31,143 bases of DNA, taken from assembly GCA_001725215.1 (NCBI GenBank), contig MEFT01000007.1, forward strand, positions 1-31,143, written 5' to 3'. Under the pieces are notes generated by a model. The model did not search any database and was not told the origin of the DNA. It worked only from the letters and a program-made list of their open reading frames with translations. The first letter of the stretch is position 1. Each line of letters begins with the position of its first letter. The position numbers were made by a program, and so were the translations under genes. Source of the stretch: Clostridium sp. SCN 57-10. GTDB taxonomy: Bacteria; Bacillota; Clostridia; Oscillospirales; Butyricicoccaceae. Below are positions 23,633 through 31,143 of this stretch, in pieces.

Positions 23633-26600
23633 TTACTGGCCGGCAACCGCATGGTCGGCCGCGCACAGGCTGTATTGGTTTTTACCGGCGCATTTTGCGC
23701 GATAGAGCGCGTGATCGGCGTTATGGTAAAGCTGGCGAAAGGTCAGACCGTGAAAGGGGGCGAGTGCGACGCCGACTGAGCAGGTAAGCGAAAAATCCCC
23801 GCCGTTTGCGGTATAGTCGGAAAACGCGGTGCAGATTTCGCTTGCGCGCTTCTGCGCGATCGAGCAGTCACAGCAACCGGGCAGAAAGACGGCGAATTCG
23901 TCGCCGCCAAAGCGGGCAATGATGTCATTCTTGCGCAGCATAGACAGCAGGATGCGTCCCGCCTGAGCCAATACCTCGTCGCCGAACAGATGGCCAAAGG
24001 TATCGTTGGCGCTTTTAAAATCATCCAGATCAAGCAGCAGGAAAGCAGAAACGCTGTGCGGGTCTTCGGCAAGGCGGGCTGAAACCTGCATTTCAAACCC
24101 GCGGCGGTTATATAGGCCGGTAAGCTGGTCGCGCTGGGAGGCGGCGGCATAATGCTGCTCGATCCGCTTTTGCTCGGTGATGTCGGTCAGCACACATTGA
24201 AACACGGGCTCCCCGGTTTCCAAATGCGCAAGCTGTGAGACGTTATGAACCCAGACGGTGCTTCCATTTGTGGAAAGCATGGGGTAATCGAATATGACGG
24301 TGGTGCCCGTGGGACCGGTGAGCAGCTTTTGCAGCTCGAGGGTGAGCATCTCGAAATGCTCAGGGTGCAGATAACGATCATAAAAACGCGCTTCGGCGTT
24401 AAACTCATCCTGCGAAAAACCAAACATACGCATGGCAGCGACGTTGGCAGTGAGAATTCTCATGCCGGATGAATCAACGGCGCACTGCACGATGCCGCAC
24501 GGCACGTTGCGCAGCAGCTGTTCAAAATAACTCCGCTGTGATTCAATACGCGCGACGGCGGCAAGCTCGGCGGATTTATGGCGCGTAATATCGTTGAGCG
24601 CGCCGCACAGGAGGTGGCGTCCCCCCGCGCTGCGCAAGTGCTTGAGGCGGACATTGAACCAGCGGACTTCTCCGTTTGCAAGGCGGCGCCGATAATCGCA
24701 TACGGAAACGCCGCCCGTCTCTACCGCTGTGCGGAAGCACTGCAAAACAGCGGCGCGATCTTCTTCAAGCACAATGTCGATGCAGTTGTTTAAAAAAGGT
24801 GCGGGATCGCTTGTGCCCACCAGCTCCCAAAAACCGGGATTGACGCGCAGCAGCTCGATGTCATCGCCATAAAACTCATACATGGATACCGCGCTGACAA
24901 TGCCGCCAGAAAGCAGGCGCAAAAGTGCGTCGGGCGTCCACAAATCGTCAACGTCAAGCAAAGCAGGCTCCGGAGCCGGAACGGCGGGAAGCCGCCCGAA
25001 AGAGCGCACGTGCTCGACGTAGTCCTTCATGGGCATGGGATGTGCGAAATAGTAGCCCTGCGCATAGTCACATCCTACGCTGCGCAGCAGTTCGGCCTGC
25101 TCGGCGGAGTTCACACCTTCGGCAATGGTTGGAATTCCAAGGCGCTTTGCCATGCGCACCACGGAAGAAAGAATGTTGCCGCCGCGGCCTTCTTCACACG
25201 AAGGGGATAGGAAGCGCATGTCGAGCTTGAGTGCGTCAACCTTGACGTCCTTTAATACGGTGAGCGACGAGTAGCCGCTTCCGAAATCGTCCATGATGAT
25301 GGTAAAGCCCGCGTTCCGCAGGCTGTTCAGCGTATCGCGCAGCACAGCAGGATTCTCCGTATACGCCGTCTCGGTCAGCTCAAGCTGCAGCAGCGAGCGA
25401 GGCAGCTGATAGCTGTCAACCAGCGCCGTCAGCTGCGTGCAAAACTGTGTGTTGTACAGATTGACGCGCGAGACGTTGACCGAAATGGGGCGGACCGCGT
25501 CACCCGCGTCGAGCCGGGCGCGCAGAAACGCGCATACCTGCCGCCAGACGTAATGGTCAAGCTGCAGAATAAAGCCGTTGCGCTCAAAAATGGGGATAAA
25601 TTCGTCTGGCGAAACGAGACCGTGCTTGGGGTGCTGCCAACGCACAAGAGCCTCTCCGCCGTCGGGCATTCCGGTGCCGAGGTGATACTTGGGCTGCAGA
25701 TAGATGATAAATTGTCCGTCGGCAAGCGCGGGGTTCATCTCGTTGGTCACCGTCTGCTCGTGAATGAGCGCGGCGCTCATTGTTTCGTCATAATAACGCA
25801 TGACGTCAATATAATGTCCTTTGGCGTGCTTCGCGGCAAGGGCGGCACGGTTGTACATCTGCTCGACGGGCATGCCGTTGTCTTCAATAATGTAAAGGCC
25901 GAGGGAGGGCACAATGTCATAGTGCCGGTTGTATGCGGCGAGTGACGCGCGAATACGGATGAAAAAATGTTCGACAGCGGATCGGTCAAACGGCAGGCAA
26001 AGGCAGAATATATCGGCCTCGATGCGGCCGATGGTGCACGGCGGGAAATGAGTCTGCGCGCGGCGCAGATCGTCTGCGATAAAGCGCAGCAAACGGTTAC
26101 CCTCCGCTTCGCCGAAAAAGGAATTGACCAACTGAAAACGATCAATGTCAAAGCGAACGAACACATAGGGCGCGCTTCCCTGTGCGTCAAGCATTGCGCG
26201 CGTGTCACTGAAAAAACGTCCTTTGGAGGGAAGGCCGGTCAGCTCGTCATACTGTGTCGCTTCTAGCTGGGCGTTGCGTAAAAGCACCTCGCGCAGACGC
26301 ACGCCGGCGACGGCGCAATCGACGCGTGCTCGCGCCAGCTCGGGATCAAACGGCTTGGCTAGGATGTCATCCGCACCGGCGCGCAGCGCGGCGGCTTCAT
26401 GCTCTCGCAGGCGGGTGGTCATAAGCACCGCCGTTTGCGCCAGCGTACCCCGCTCGCGCAGCGTTTGCAAAACGTCAAATCCGCTTTGCTCGGGCAATTC
26501 CGCATCGAGCACAACAGCGCAAAACCGCTGCCCGTTTTCCAAATATGCAAGCGCCTCACTTGCGCACGAAGCCTCTATGATCGGGTAACTGTCGTGAAAT

Positions 26601-26668
26601 AGACCGCGCAGTGCTGCGCGGCTTGCCTCGTCACCGTCGGCAATCAAAAGAACGCCGGGCTCGGGCAT
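23633..26668 (-). CDS. REC-GGDEF-EAL-PAS-PAS-GGDEF c-di-GMP signalling protein
   Basis: A 1011-residue cytoplasmic protein that probably both makes and degrades c-di-GMP. Residues 5-120 form a receiver domain (acidic D11/D13, phospho-acceptor D55 in VVLDAELP, K105). Residues 138-295 are a degenerate GGDEF domain: DELTGLPSKGRFF is kept, but the active-site loop reads EADIF (217-221). Residues 305-555 are an EAL domain with all usual catalytic features: EAL at 339-341, SVNVS, LELTET, MDDFGSGYSS, KLD and AEGVNSAEQAE. Two PAS-like domains follow (about 590-700 and 715-835), the first ending GALNDITRHK and the second VLTDITEQK. The C-terminal GGDEF (about 845-1000) has intact GGDEF at 921-925 and an RxxD inhibitory site (RKND, 912-915). 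ATG 26668 follows GGAGGTGG. No histidine kinase gene is adjacent. Confidence 0.93.
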   Translation of the reverse strand: MPEPGVLLIADGDEASRAALRGLFHDSYPIIEASCASEALAYLENGQRFCAVVLDAELPEQSGFDVLQTLRERGTLAQTAVLMTTRLREHEAAALRAGADDILAKPFDPELARARVDCAVAGVRLREVLLRNAQLEATQYDELTGLPSKGRFFSDTRAMLDAQGSAPYVFVRFDIDRFQLVNSFFGEAEGNRLLRFIADDLRRAQTHFPPCTIGRIEADIFCLCLPFDRSAVEHFFIRIRASLAAYNRHYDIVPSLGLYIIEDNGMPVEQMYNRAALAAKHAKGHYIDVMRYYDETMSAALIHEQTVTNEMNPALADGQFIIYLQPKYHLGTGMPDGGEALVRWQHPKHGLVSPDEFIPIFERNGFILQLDHYVWRQVCAFLRARLDAGDAVRPISVNVSRVNLYNTQFCTQLTALVDSYQLPRSLLQLELTETAYTENPAVLRDTLNSLRNAGFTIIMDDFGSGYSSLTVLKDVKVDALKLDMRFLSPSCEEGRGGNILSSVVRMAKRLGIPTIAEGVNSAEQAELLRSVGCDYAQGYYFAHPMPMKDYVEHVRSFGRLPAVPAPEPALLDVDDLWTPDALLRLLSGGIVSAVSMYEFYGDDIELLRVNPGFWELVGTSDPAPFLNNCIDIVLEEDRAAVLQCFRTAVETGGVSVCDYRRRLANGEVRWFNVRLKHLRSAGGRHLLCGALNDITRHKSAELAAVARIESQRSYFEQLLRNVPCGIVQCAVDSSGMRILTANVAAMRMFGFSQDEFNAEARFYDRYLHPEHFEMLTLELQKLLTGPTGTTVIFDYPMLSTNGSTVWVHNVSQLAHLETGEPVFQCVLTDITEQKRIEQHYAAASQRDQLTGLYNRRGFEMQVSARLAEDPHSVSAFLLLDLDDFKSANDTFGHLFGDEVLAQAGRILLSMLRKNDIIARFGGDEFAVFLPGCCDCSIAQKRASEICTAFSDYTANGGDFSLTCSVGVALAPFHGLTFRQLYHNADHALYRAKCAGKNQYSLCAADHAVAGQ

Positions 26669-26743
26669 AAAACCACCTCCGAAATGGCTCTCCGCGCTTG
26701 GCGCGGGTTCTTCGCGGCCGACAGCCGCAGAAGCATTAACGCG

Positions 26744-26766
26744 AAAAACCGCTCCGTTTGGAGCGG
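26744..26766 (-). terminator. Terminator of the LCP gene
   Basis: CCGCTCC (26749-26755) pairs with GGAGCGG (26760-26766) across loop GTTT and is followed on the minus strand by TTTTT. It lies 16 bases past the LCP stop and separates it from the c-di-GMP gene. Confidence 0.75.
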
Positions 26767-26781
26767 CCAGACGCGTATATG

Positions 26782-27843
26782 TCAGTTTTCAAGATGAATA
26801 ATGTGAATATCACTTTCGGTGATGTCAGTCGTGTAGGGGTTAATCACCTGGTTGATCAACTCCAACATTTCCGTCGCGCCGAGGTATACATAGCTTTGTC
26901 CGTTATAGTATCCCGTCGTCGTTCCCGGCATAGCGTGGAACTGCACATCCTTATCCATATCGAGAGAAGAGATCACATTAAGATAAAACCAGATCATGTC
27001 TTTGACTGGCATGTTCGTCTTCAAAGACTTGTTGACGATAGGAATCATATCCTTGATTTGCGCAACGGAGAATTCGCGCACAACCTTTTTCGCAATGGTG
27101 ACGAGGAAATTGCGCTGAAGCTCCATGCGGCCGAAGTCAGACTGGGAGGTGCCGCGATAACGCACCATCTGCAGAGCCTTTTTACCGTTGAGCGTCTGCA
27201 ATCCCTTTTTTAGATTAATCGAATACTTCGCGTCCTTGTCGAGGTGAACCATGTTATACGGCACGTCGAATTCTACGCCGCCAAACAGATCGACGATGTC
27301 AATAAAATTCTCAACGTTGACCACAGCGTAAAAATCAGGGTAAATGCCTGTGACCTCGCCGACCTCGCGGCACAGCTCGTCCACGCCGGCGCGGCCGTAT
27401 GCACTATTGATTTTTTTGATTTTTGCGGGTACATCGACCATCGTGTCGCGGGGAATGGAGAGCACGTTGACCGTGTCTTTCTCTGAGTCGATCGTACCAA
27501 GCATGATGGTATCCGTGTTATAGTCGTCCATTGTGCCGACAAGCAGGAAGGTGTATACTTTGTCGCGCCGCACAAAACTCGCACCGGCGGGGGAGGACAC
27601 GTTGGGGTCTGCGACCGACGTGGTGCCGACCGTGCTGACATTCGTCGGCTTAACGGGCGGCGGCGGTATCGTGGGCGGAGTGGATATATAGATGACAAGC
27701 CCGACAAGGAGAGCGAGCAGGCCGAGCAGCACAAAAGGAAGCACACGTCGTCCGGCGCGCTTCTTCGGCTTGGGCTGCTTTGACGAGGCGGAGGCCACTC
27801 TGCGTCCGCGAGAGGGCTGCGAATCATGATTTTTGCTTCTCAT
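26782..27843 (-). CDS. LytR-CpsA-Psr (LCP) family cell-wall ligase
   Basis: A membrane-anchored enzyme of 353 residues. LCP proteins attach undecaprenyl-linked polymers (teichoic acids, capsule) to peptidoglycan. A basic cytoplasmic N-terminus is followed by one membrane helix (about residues 35-53, VLPFVLLGLLALLVGLVIYI) and a Pro-rich linker. The catalytic domain (about 95-330) has the pyrophosphate-binding and Arg motifs: TDTIMLGTID, VLSIPRDTMV, KINSAYGRAG, and MVRYRGTSQSDFGRMELQRN. The start ATG at 27843 has AAAGGTG upstream. It is a single-gene unit between a weak promoter and a terminator. It fits the two SLH proteins, since secondary wall polymers are what SLH domains bind, but that functional link is inferred. 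Confidence 0.92.
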   Translation of the reverse strand: MRSKNHDSQPSRGRRVASASSKQPKPKKRAGRRVLPFVLLGLLALLVGLVIYISTPPTIPPPPVKPTNVSTVGTTSVADPNVSSPAGASFVRRDKVYTFLLVGTMDDYNTDTIMLGTIDSEKDTVNVLSIPRDTMVDVPAKIKKINSAYGRAGVDELCREVGEVTGIYPDFYAVVNVENFIDIVDLFGGVEFDVPYNMVHLDKDAKYSINLKKGLQTLNGKKALQMVRYRGTSQSDFGRMELQRNFLVTIAKKVVREFSVAQIKDMIPIVNKSLKTNMPVKDMIWFYLNVISSLDMDKDVQFHAMPGTTTGYYNGQSYVYLGATEMLELINQVINPYTTDITESDIHIIHLEN

Positions 27844-27894
27844 GTCAATTCACCTTTGCTCAAACAAAATCGAAAAAATACCAATGCAAAATCA

Positions 27895-27923
27895 AGTATA
27901 GCATATTATGCCGCAGATATCCA
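27895..27923 (-). promoter_or_regulatory. Weak candidate promoter of the LCP gene
   Basis: On the minus strand, -10 TATACT (27900-27895) has TGGATA (27923-27918) at a 17-bp spacing. The -10 is good and the -35 is poor. Confidence 0.35.
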
Positions 27924-27987
27924 GACAAAATATTCAGTTTACAATTTATTTGCGAATGATAAACCGAGAGGATTTACGCCGTGGTTC

Positions 27988-28016
27988 TTGCTAAATAAAG
28001 CCTTTTGGTATATAAT
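27988..28016 (+). promoter_or_regulatory. Promoter of the gltX-glnS operon
   Basis: There is -35 TTGCTA (27988-27993), a 17-bp spacer and a perfect -10 TATAAT (28011-28016), about 36 bases before the gltX ATG. No T-box-like leader is possible in the short distance. Confidence 0.75.
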
Positions 28017-28052
28017 GATGAAATCTATATGGAATACCGGAGTGAGAGTGGA

Positions 28053-29699
28053 ATGAATGACAATCTGCGGCTGGCTGCGCTGTTGTTTCCCGACTGCGAA
28101 AAAACGGCGGAGCAGTATTTAACAGAGGTATACCCGCCCCGTGCGCTGCCCGAAGGCGCAATGGTGACGCGCTTTGCGCCTAGCCCGACGGGGTTTTTGC
28201 ATATCGGCGGCGTGTTCACGTCGCTGGTCGACGAGCGCTGCGCGCATCAAAGCGGCGGCGTATGTTATCTGCGCATTGAGGATACCGATAAAAAACGCGA
28301 GCAGGAAGACGGCGTGACCGGCATCGTGCAGGGGCTTGCCGATTTCGGCATCGCGTTTGACGAGGGCGCGACCGGGCCGGACAGCGAGAAGGGTGCTTAC
28401 GGCCCCTATACGCAGAGCAGGCGCGTTGCGATTTATCATGCCTTCTGCCGTGATCTCGTGGAAAAAGGATTTGCCTATCCGTGCTTCTGCACCGAGCAGG
28501 AGCTTTCGGACATTCGCGCCGCGCAGGAAACGCAAAAGGTGCTGCCCGGCTATCACGGAGAATACGCGCGCTGCCGCGTGCTGACGCTTGAGCAGGTCGA
28601 GCAGAACATCAAGGCGGGGCTGCCGTATGTCGTGCGTCTGCGCTCGCCCGGCAAGCCGGGTGCCCGGGTGAAGTTCAAAGACGTGATCCGCGGCGACATC
28701 GAGATGGACGACAACATTACCGATATCGTGCTGCTCAAGCAGGACGGCGTGCCGACCTACCACTTCGCCCATGCCGTCGACGATACGCTGATGCGCACGA
28801 CCCATGTCATCCGCGGCGAGGAGTGGGTGCCGTCGACCAACATTCATTTGCAGCTCTTTTATGTGATGGGGCTGAAAGCGCCCAAGTTTGTGCATGTGTC
28901 GCCCGTCATGAAGGAAGAAGGCGGCAGCAAGCGCAAGCTGAGCAAGCGCAAGGATCCGGAGGCTTCGGTCAGCTACTTCGTCGAGGAGGGCTACCCGAAA
29001 GAGGCGGTGGTCGAGTATCTGCTGACGCTGCTCAATTCAAACTTTGAAGACTGGAGAAAGCAGAATAAAACGGCAAGCTGCTTTGATTTCCCGTTTTCGC
29101 TGAAGAAAATGAGCCAGTCGGGCTGCCTGTTTGACCTCGTCAAGCTGCAAAGCGTGTCGGCCTCCGTCATTTCACTGATGACGGCCGAGCAGGTGCGCAG
29201 CGGCGCAACCGCGTGGGCAGAACGCTTTGATCCCGAACTGCACACGGCGCTTGCGCGCGACGAAGACTACGCGCGCGGCATTTTTGCGATAGACCGCGGC
29301 GGCAGCAAGCCGCGTAAGGACATCACCAAGTGGAGCGACGTGCGTGGCTATGTATCCTATTTTTATGACGATTTGAGCGAGCGACAGCGTGCCTGGCCAG
29401 ACAACGTGTCCGCCGAAGACCGCCGCGCGATTTTGTCGGCCTATCTCGGCGTGATGAACACGGCGGACGATAAGGACACCTGGTTTGCCAAAATCCGCGA
29501 CCTGTGCGCGCCCCTCGGCTTTTCGCCCGACGTCAAGGTGTATAAGGCGGAGCCGGAAGCGTTTAAGGGGCACGTCGGCGATGTAAGTGCCGTTATCCGC
29601 TCCGCGCTGACCGGCCGGCTCAACACGCCCGACCTGCACAGCATCATGGCGCTGCTCGGGCAGGAGCGCTGCACGCAGCGCCTGCGCGAGTGCCTCTAA
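28053..29699 (+). CDS. gltX: Glutamate--tRNA ligase
   Basis: A class I aminoacyl-tRNA synthetase of 548 residues charging tRNA-Glu. The HIGH motif appears as HIGG in RFAPSPTGFLHIGGVFTSLV, and the KMSKS loop as KLSKRKD. The connective region has RGDIEMDDNITDIVLLKQDG and YHFAHAVDD, usual for GluRS. It is longer than the common form of about 480-490 residues, with an N-terminal extension of about 45 residues before the catalytic core and a C-terminal anticodon-binding part, a size seen in Clostridia. ATG 28053 follows GGAGTGAGAGTGG. An upstream in-frame start at 28005 lies within the promoter and was rejected. It is followed 26 bases later by glnS, so the two synthetases form an operon. Confidence 0.92.
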   Translation: MNDNLRLAALLFPDCEKTAEQYLTEVYPPRALPEGAMVTRFAPSPTGFLHIGGVFTSLVDERCAHQSGGVCYLRIEDTDKKREQEDGVTGIVQGLADFGIAFDEGATGPDSEKGAYGPYTQSRRVAIYHAFCRDLVEKGFAYPCFCTEQELSDIRAAQETQKVLPGYHGEYARCRVLTLEQVEQNIKAGLPYVVRLRSPGKPGARVKFKDVIRGDIEMDDNITDIVLLKQDGVPTYHFAHAVDDTLMRTTHVIRGEEWVPSTNIHLQLFYVMGLKAPKFVHVSPVMKEEGGSKRKLSKRKDPEASVSYFVEEGYPKEAVVEYLLTLLNSNFEDWRKQNKTASCFDFPFSLKKMSQSGCLFDLVKLQSVSASVISLMTAEQVRSGATAWAERFDPELHTALARDEDYARGIFAIDRGGSKPRKDITKWSDVRGYVSYFYDDLSERQRAWPDNVSAEDRRAILSAYLGVMNTADDKDTWFAKIRDLCAPLGFSPDVKVYKAEPEAFKGHVGDVSAVIRSALTGRLNTPDLHSIMALLGQERCTQRLRECL

Positions 29700-29725
29700 A
29701 AATCAGGAATAGGATGGGAAAATAG

Positions 29726-31032
29726 ATGGACAGTAACAATGAAGTAAAAGCAATCGCGGGTAACTTTATCCACGATTTCATCGAAGAAGACCTTGAAAAG
29801 GGCGTTTACGACCATGTGCAGACCCGCTTTCCGCCCGAGCCCAACGGCTATCTGCACATCGGCCACTGCAAAGCGCTGTGGATCGATTTTTCGACCGCTG
29901 AAAAATACGGCGGAAAGTGCAACCTGCGCATGGACGACACAAACCCCGCCAAGGAAGACGTGGAGTTTGTAGAGGCCATCAAGCGCGATATTCACTGGCT
30001 CGGCTTTGAGTGGGATCAGTTCTGCTACGGCTCGGATTATTTCGACAAGACCTATGAATACGCCGTCGAGCTGATCCGTAAGGGGCTTGCCTATGTCTGC
30101 GAGCTTTCACCCGAGGAGGTCAAGGCGAACCGCGGCGATCTGACGACGCCGGCGACCTCGCCCTATCGCGACCGCCCGATCGAGGAAAGCCTTGACCTGT
30201 TTGAGCGTATGCGCCGCGGCGAGTTCCCCGAGGGCGCGATGACGCTGCGCGCCCGCATCGACCTTGCGAGCGGAAACTTTAACCTGCGCGACCCGGCGCT
30301 CTACCGCATCAAATACGCGCATCATCACCGCACGGGCGACAAATGGTGCATTTATCCGATGTACGATTTCGCGCATCCGATTCAGGACGCTATCGAGGGC
30401 ATCACCCACTCGCTCTGCTCGCTTGAGTTTGAGGCGCACCGCCCGCTCTACGACTGGGTGATTCAGAATGTCTCGGTGCCGCATCATCCCCGTCAGATTG
30501 AGTTTGCGCGTCTCGGCATCAACTATACCGTCATGAGCAAGCGCAAGCTGCGCCGCCTCGTTGAGGAAGGTCTCGTCAGCGGATGGGACGATCCGCGTAT
30601 GCCGACGCTGTGCGGGAACGAAACGGCGTCTCGAAGGTGAACAGCACGGTGGAATACGGCTTTTTGGAGCACTGCCTGCGCGAGGATCTGAACCTGACGG
30701 CACGCCGCGTCATGGGCGTGCTTGACCCCGTCAAGCTTGTGCTGAGCAACTATCCCGAGGGGAAAAGCGAGCGCTTTACGGTGGAAAACAACCCCGAAAA
30801 CGAGGCCGACGGAACGCGCGAGGTCACGTTCTCGCGTGAGCTGTGGATCGAGGCCGACGACTTTATGGAAGTGCCCGTGCCCAAGTATAACCGCTTGACC
30901 ATCGGCGGCGAGGTGCGCCTTAAGGGCGCGTATGTCGTCAAATGCACCGGCGTGCGCAAGGACGAAGCGGGCAAAGTAATTGAAATCTACGCCGACTGCG
31001 ACATGGAAACGCGCGGCGGCAACACGCCGGAT
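29726..31032 (+). pseudogene. glnS: Glutamine--tRNA ligase gene with internal deletion and lost 3' end
   Basis: A class I synthetase charging tRNA-Gln directly. ATG 29726 follows AGGATGGG. The N-terminal half is well conserved: FPPEPNGYLHIGHCKALW (HIGH), MDDTNPAKED, KWCIYPMYDFAHPI, ITHSLCSLEF, VMSKRKLRRL (KMSKS) and GWDDPRMPTLCG. After that Cys-Gly (about 30615) the frame shifts. The expected LRRRG...IR.FC helix, about 15 residues in the E. coli enzyme, is absent, and the +2 frame resumes at once with ERNGVSKVNSTVEYGFLEH. Comparison with E. coli GlnRS suggests about 46 bases are missing. The anticodon-binding half continues to DCDMETRGGNTPD (31032) and then changes into an NlpC/P60 sequence. 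As written it would make a 304-residue protein ending at 30640. It is either a decayed gene or, more likely, an assembly product. Confidence 0.85.
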
Positions 31033-31143
31033 TCCGGCCTGGACTGCAGCGGCTTCGTGCGTTACGTCTTCCAGGACTCCCTGGGCCTCAACCTACCCCG
31101 CACCGCCAAGGAAATGAGCCAAGTGGGCGAGCAGGTCGCCAGC
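31033..31143 (+). CDS. NlpC/P60 cysteine peptidase fragment fused in frame to glnS
   Basis: The last 37 codons read SGLDCSGFVRYVFQDSLGLN and LPRTAKEMSQVGEQVAS, the start of an NlpC/P60 cell-wall endopeptidase domain. DCSGFV carries the catalytic Cys, and LPRTA is the next conserved block. No known GlnRS ends this way; its expected continuation after GGNTPD is a GRKVKGTIHWV-like ending. NlpC/P60 proteins commonly have GGNTPD-like sequence directly before DCSGFV, so the two genes share a short word here (31015-31032, 18 bases). The sequence style recalls proteobacterial NlpC/P60 proteins, which is an impression only. It is best regarded as foreign sequence joined at the contig end. Confidence 0.8.

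Noticed and set aside
1..31143. CRISPR array, prophage, insertion sequence or tRNA/rRNA genes
   Set aside because: No regularly spaced repeats, no transposase or phage-type proteins, and no cloverleaf-like or rRNA-like sequence was recognised on either strand by eye.
31015..31143. A genuine GlnRS-NlpC/P60 fusion enzyme
   Set aside because: The join falls on a word shared by both families at the end of the sequence, removes the end of GlnRS, and makes no functional sense for a cytoplasmic synthetase and a wall peptidase.

Overview
The window looks like one contig or contig piece from a GC-rich member of the Firmicutes (Clostridia, probably an Oscillospiraceae-like gut lineage). This is an inference from gene content: S-layer homology (SLH) domains on secreted proteins, a SigH-like sigma factor, an LCP cell-wall ligase, RocB, PepV-like and M42 peptidases, a Lsa-type ABC-F protein, GGAGG ribosome-binding sites and TTGACA/TATAAT promoters. 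No rRNA, tRNA, CRISPR array, phage gene or transposase was found. There is no gene-free stretch longer than about 250 bases.

Layout. 1-2416: a 5'-truncated DMT/EamA permease faces a two-gene unit of a PTS EIIC-like protein (broken by an in-frame amber codon) and a LURP-one-related protein. 2590-5559: a large secreted phosphodiester-glycosidase protein with C-terminal SLH repeats, followed by a hairpin-rich intergenic region. 5799-7297 (minus): an Lrp/AsnC regulator, then a SigH-like sigma factor with its own promoter, closely coupled to a small zinc-ribbon protein. 7450-9013 (minus): an SLH-GH18 protein with a frame break. 9133-11305: an HD-domain dNTPase and a terpenoid-cyclase-fold protein. 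11355-12104 (minus): an acyl-ACP thioesterase, divergent from rocB (12304-13965). 14152-16147: an M28 peptidase lipoprotein with a frame break. 16189-17265 (minus): an M42 aminopeptidase. 17441-21723: an overlapping four-gene operon (PepV-like dipeptidase, D-malate/tartrate-type dehydrogenase, DUF1653 protein, D-aminoacylase). 21720-23429: a Lsa-like ABC-F gene behind a complete attenuation leader with a six-codon uORF. 23633-26668 (minus): a REC-GGDEF-EAL-PAS-PAS-GGDEF protein. 26782-27843 (minus): an LCP protein. 28053-31032: gltX followed by a damaged glnS. The last ~110 bases encode an NlpC/P60 fragment joined in frame to glnS.

How the genes fit together. The centre is rich in peptide and amino-acid catabolism: RocB, M28, M42, PepV-like, D-aminoacylase and a beta-hydroxyacid dehydrogenase. 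The SLH proteins, LCP protein and thioesterase concern the cell envelope, and the sigma factor, Lrp protein and c-di-GMP protein are regulatory.

Two points deserve most attention. First, the ABC-F leader has every part of a ribosome-mediated attenuator: a near-consensus promoter, a six-codon uORF, competing hairpins, and an intrinsic terminator just before the ribosome-binding site. Second, four otherwise well-conserved genes are interrupted, two or three of them apparently by short internal deletions, and the 3' end is chimeric. Assembly quality therefore has to be settled before any biological meaning is drawn from those breaks.
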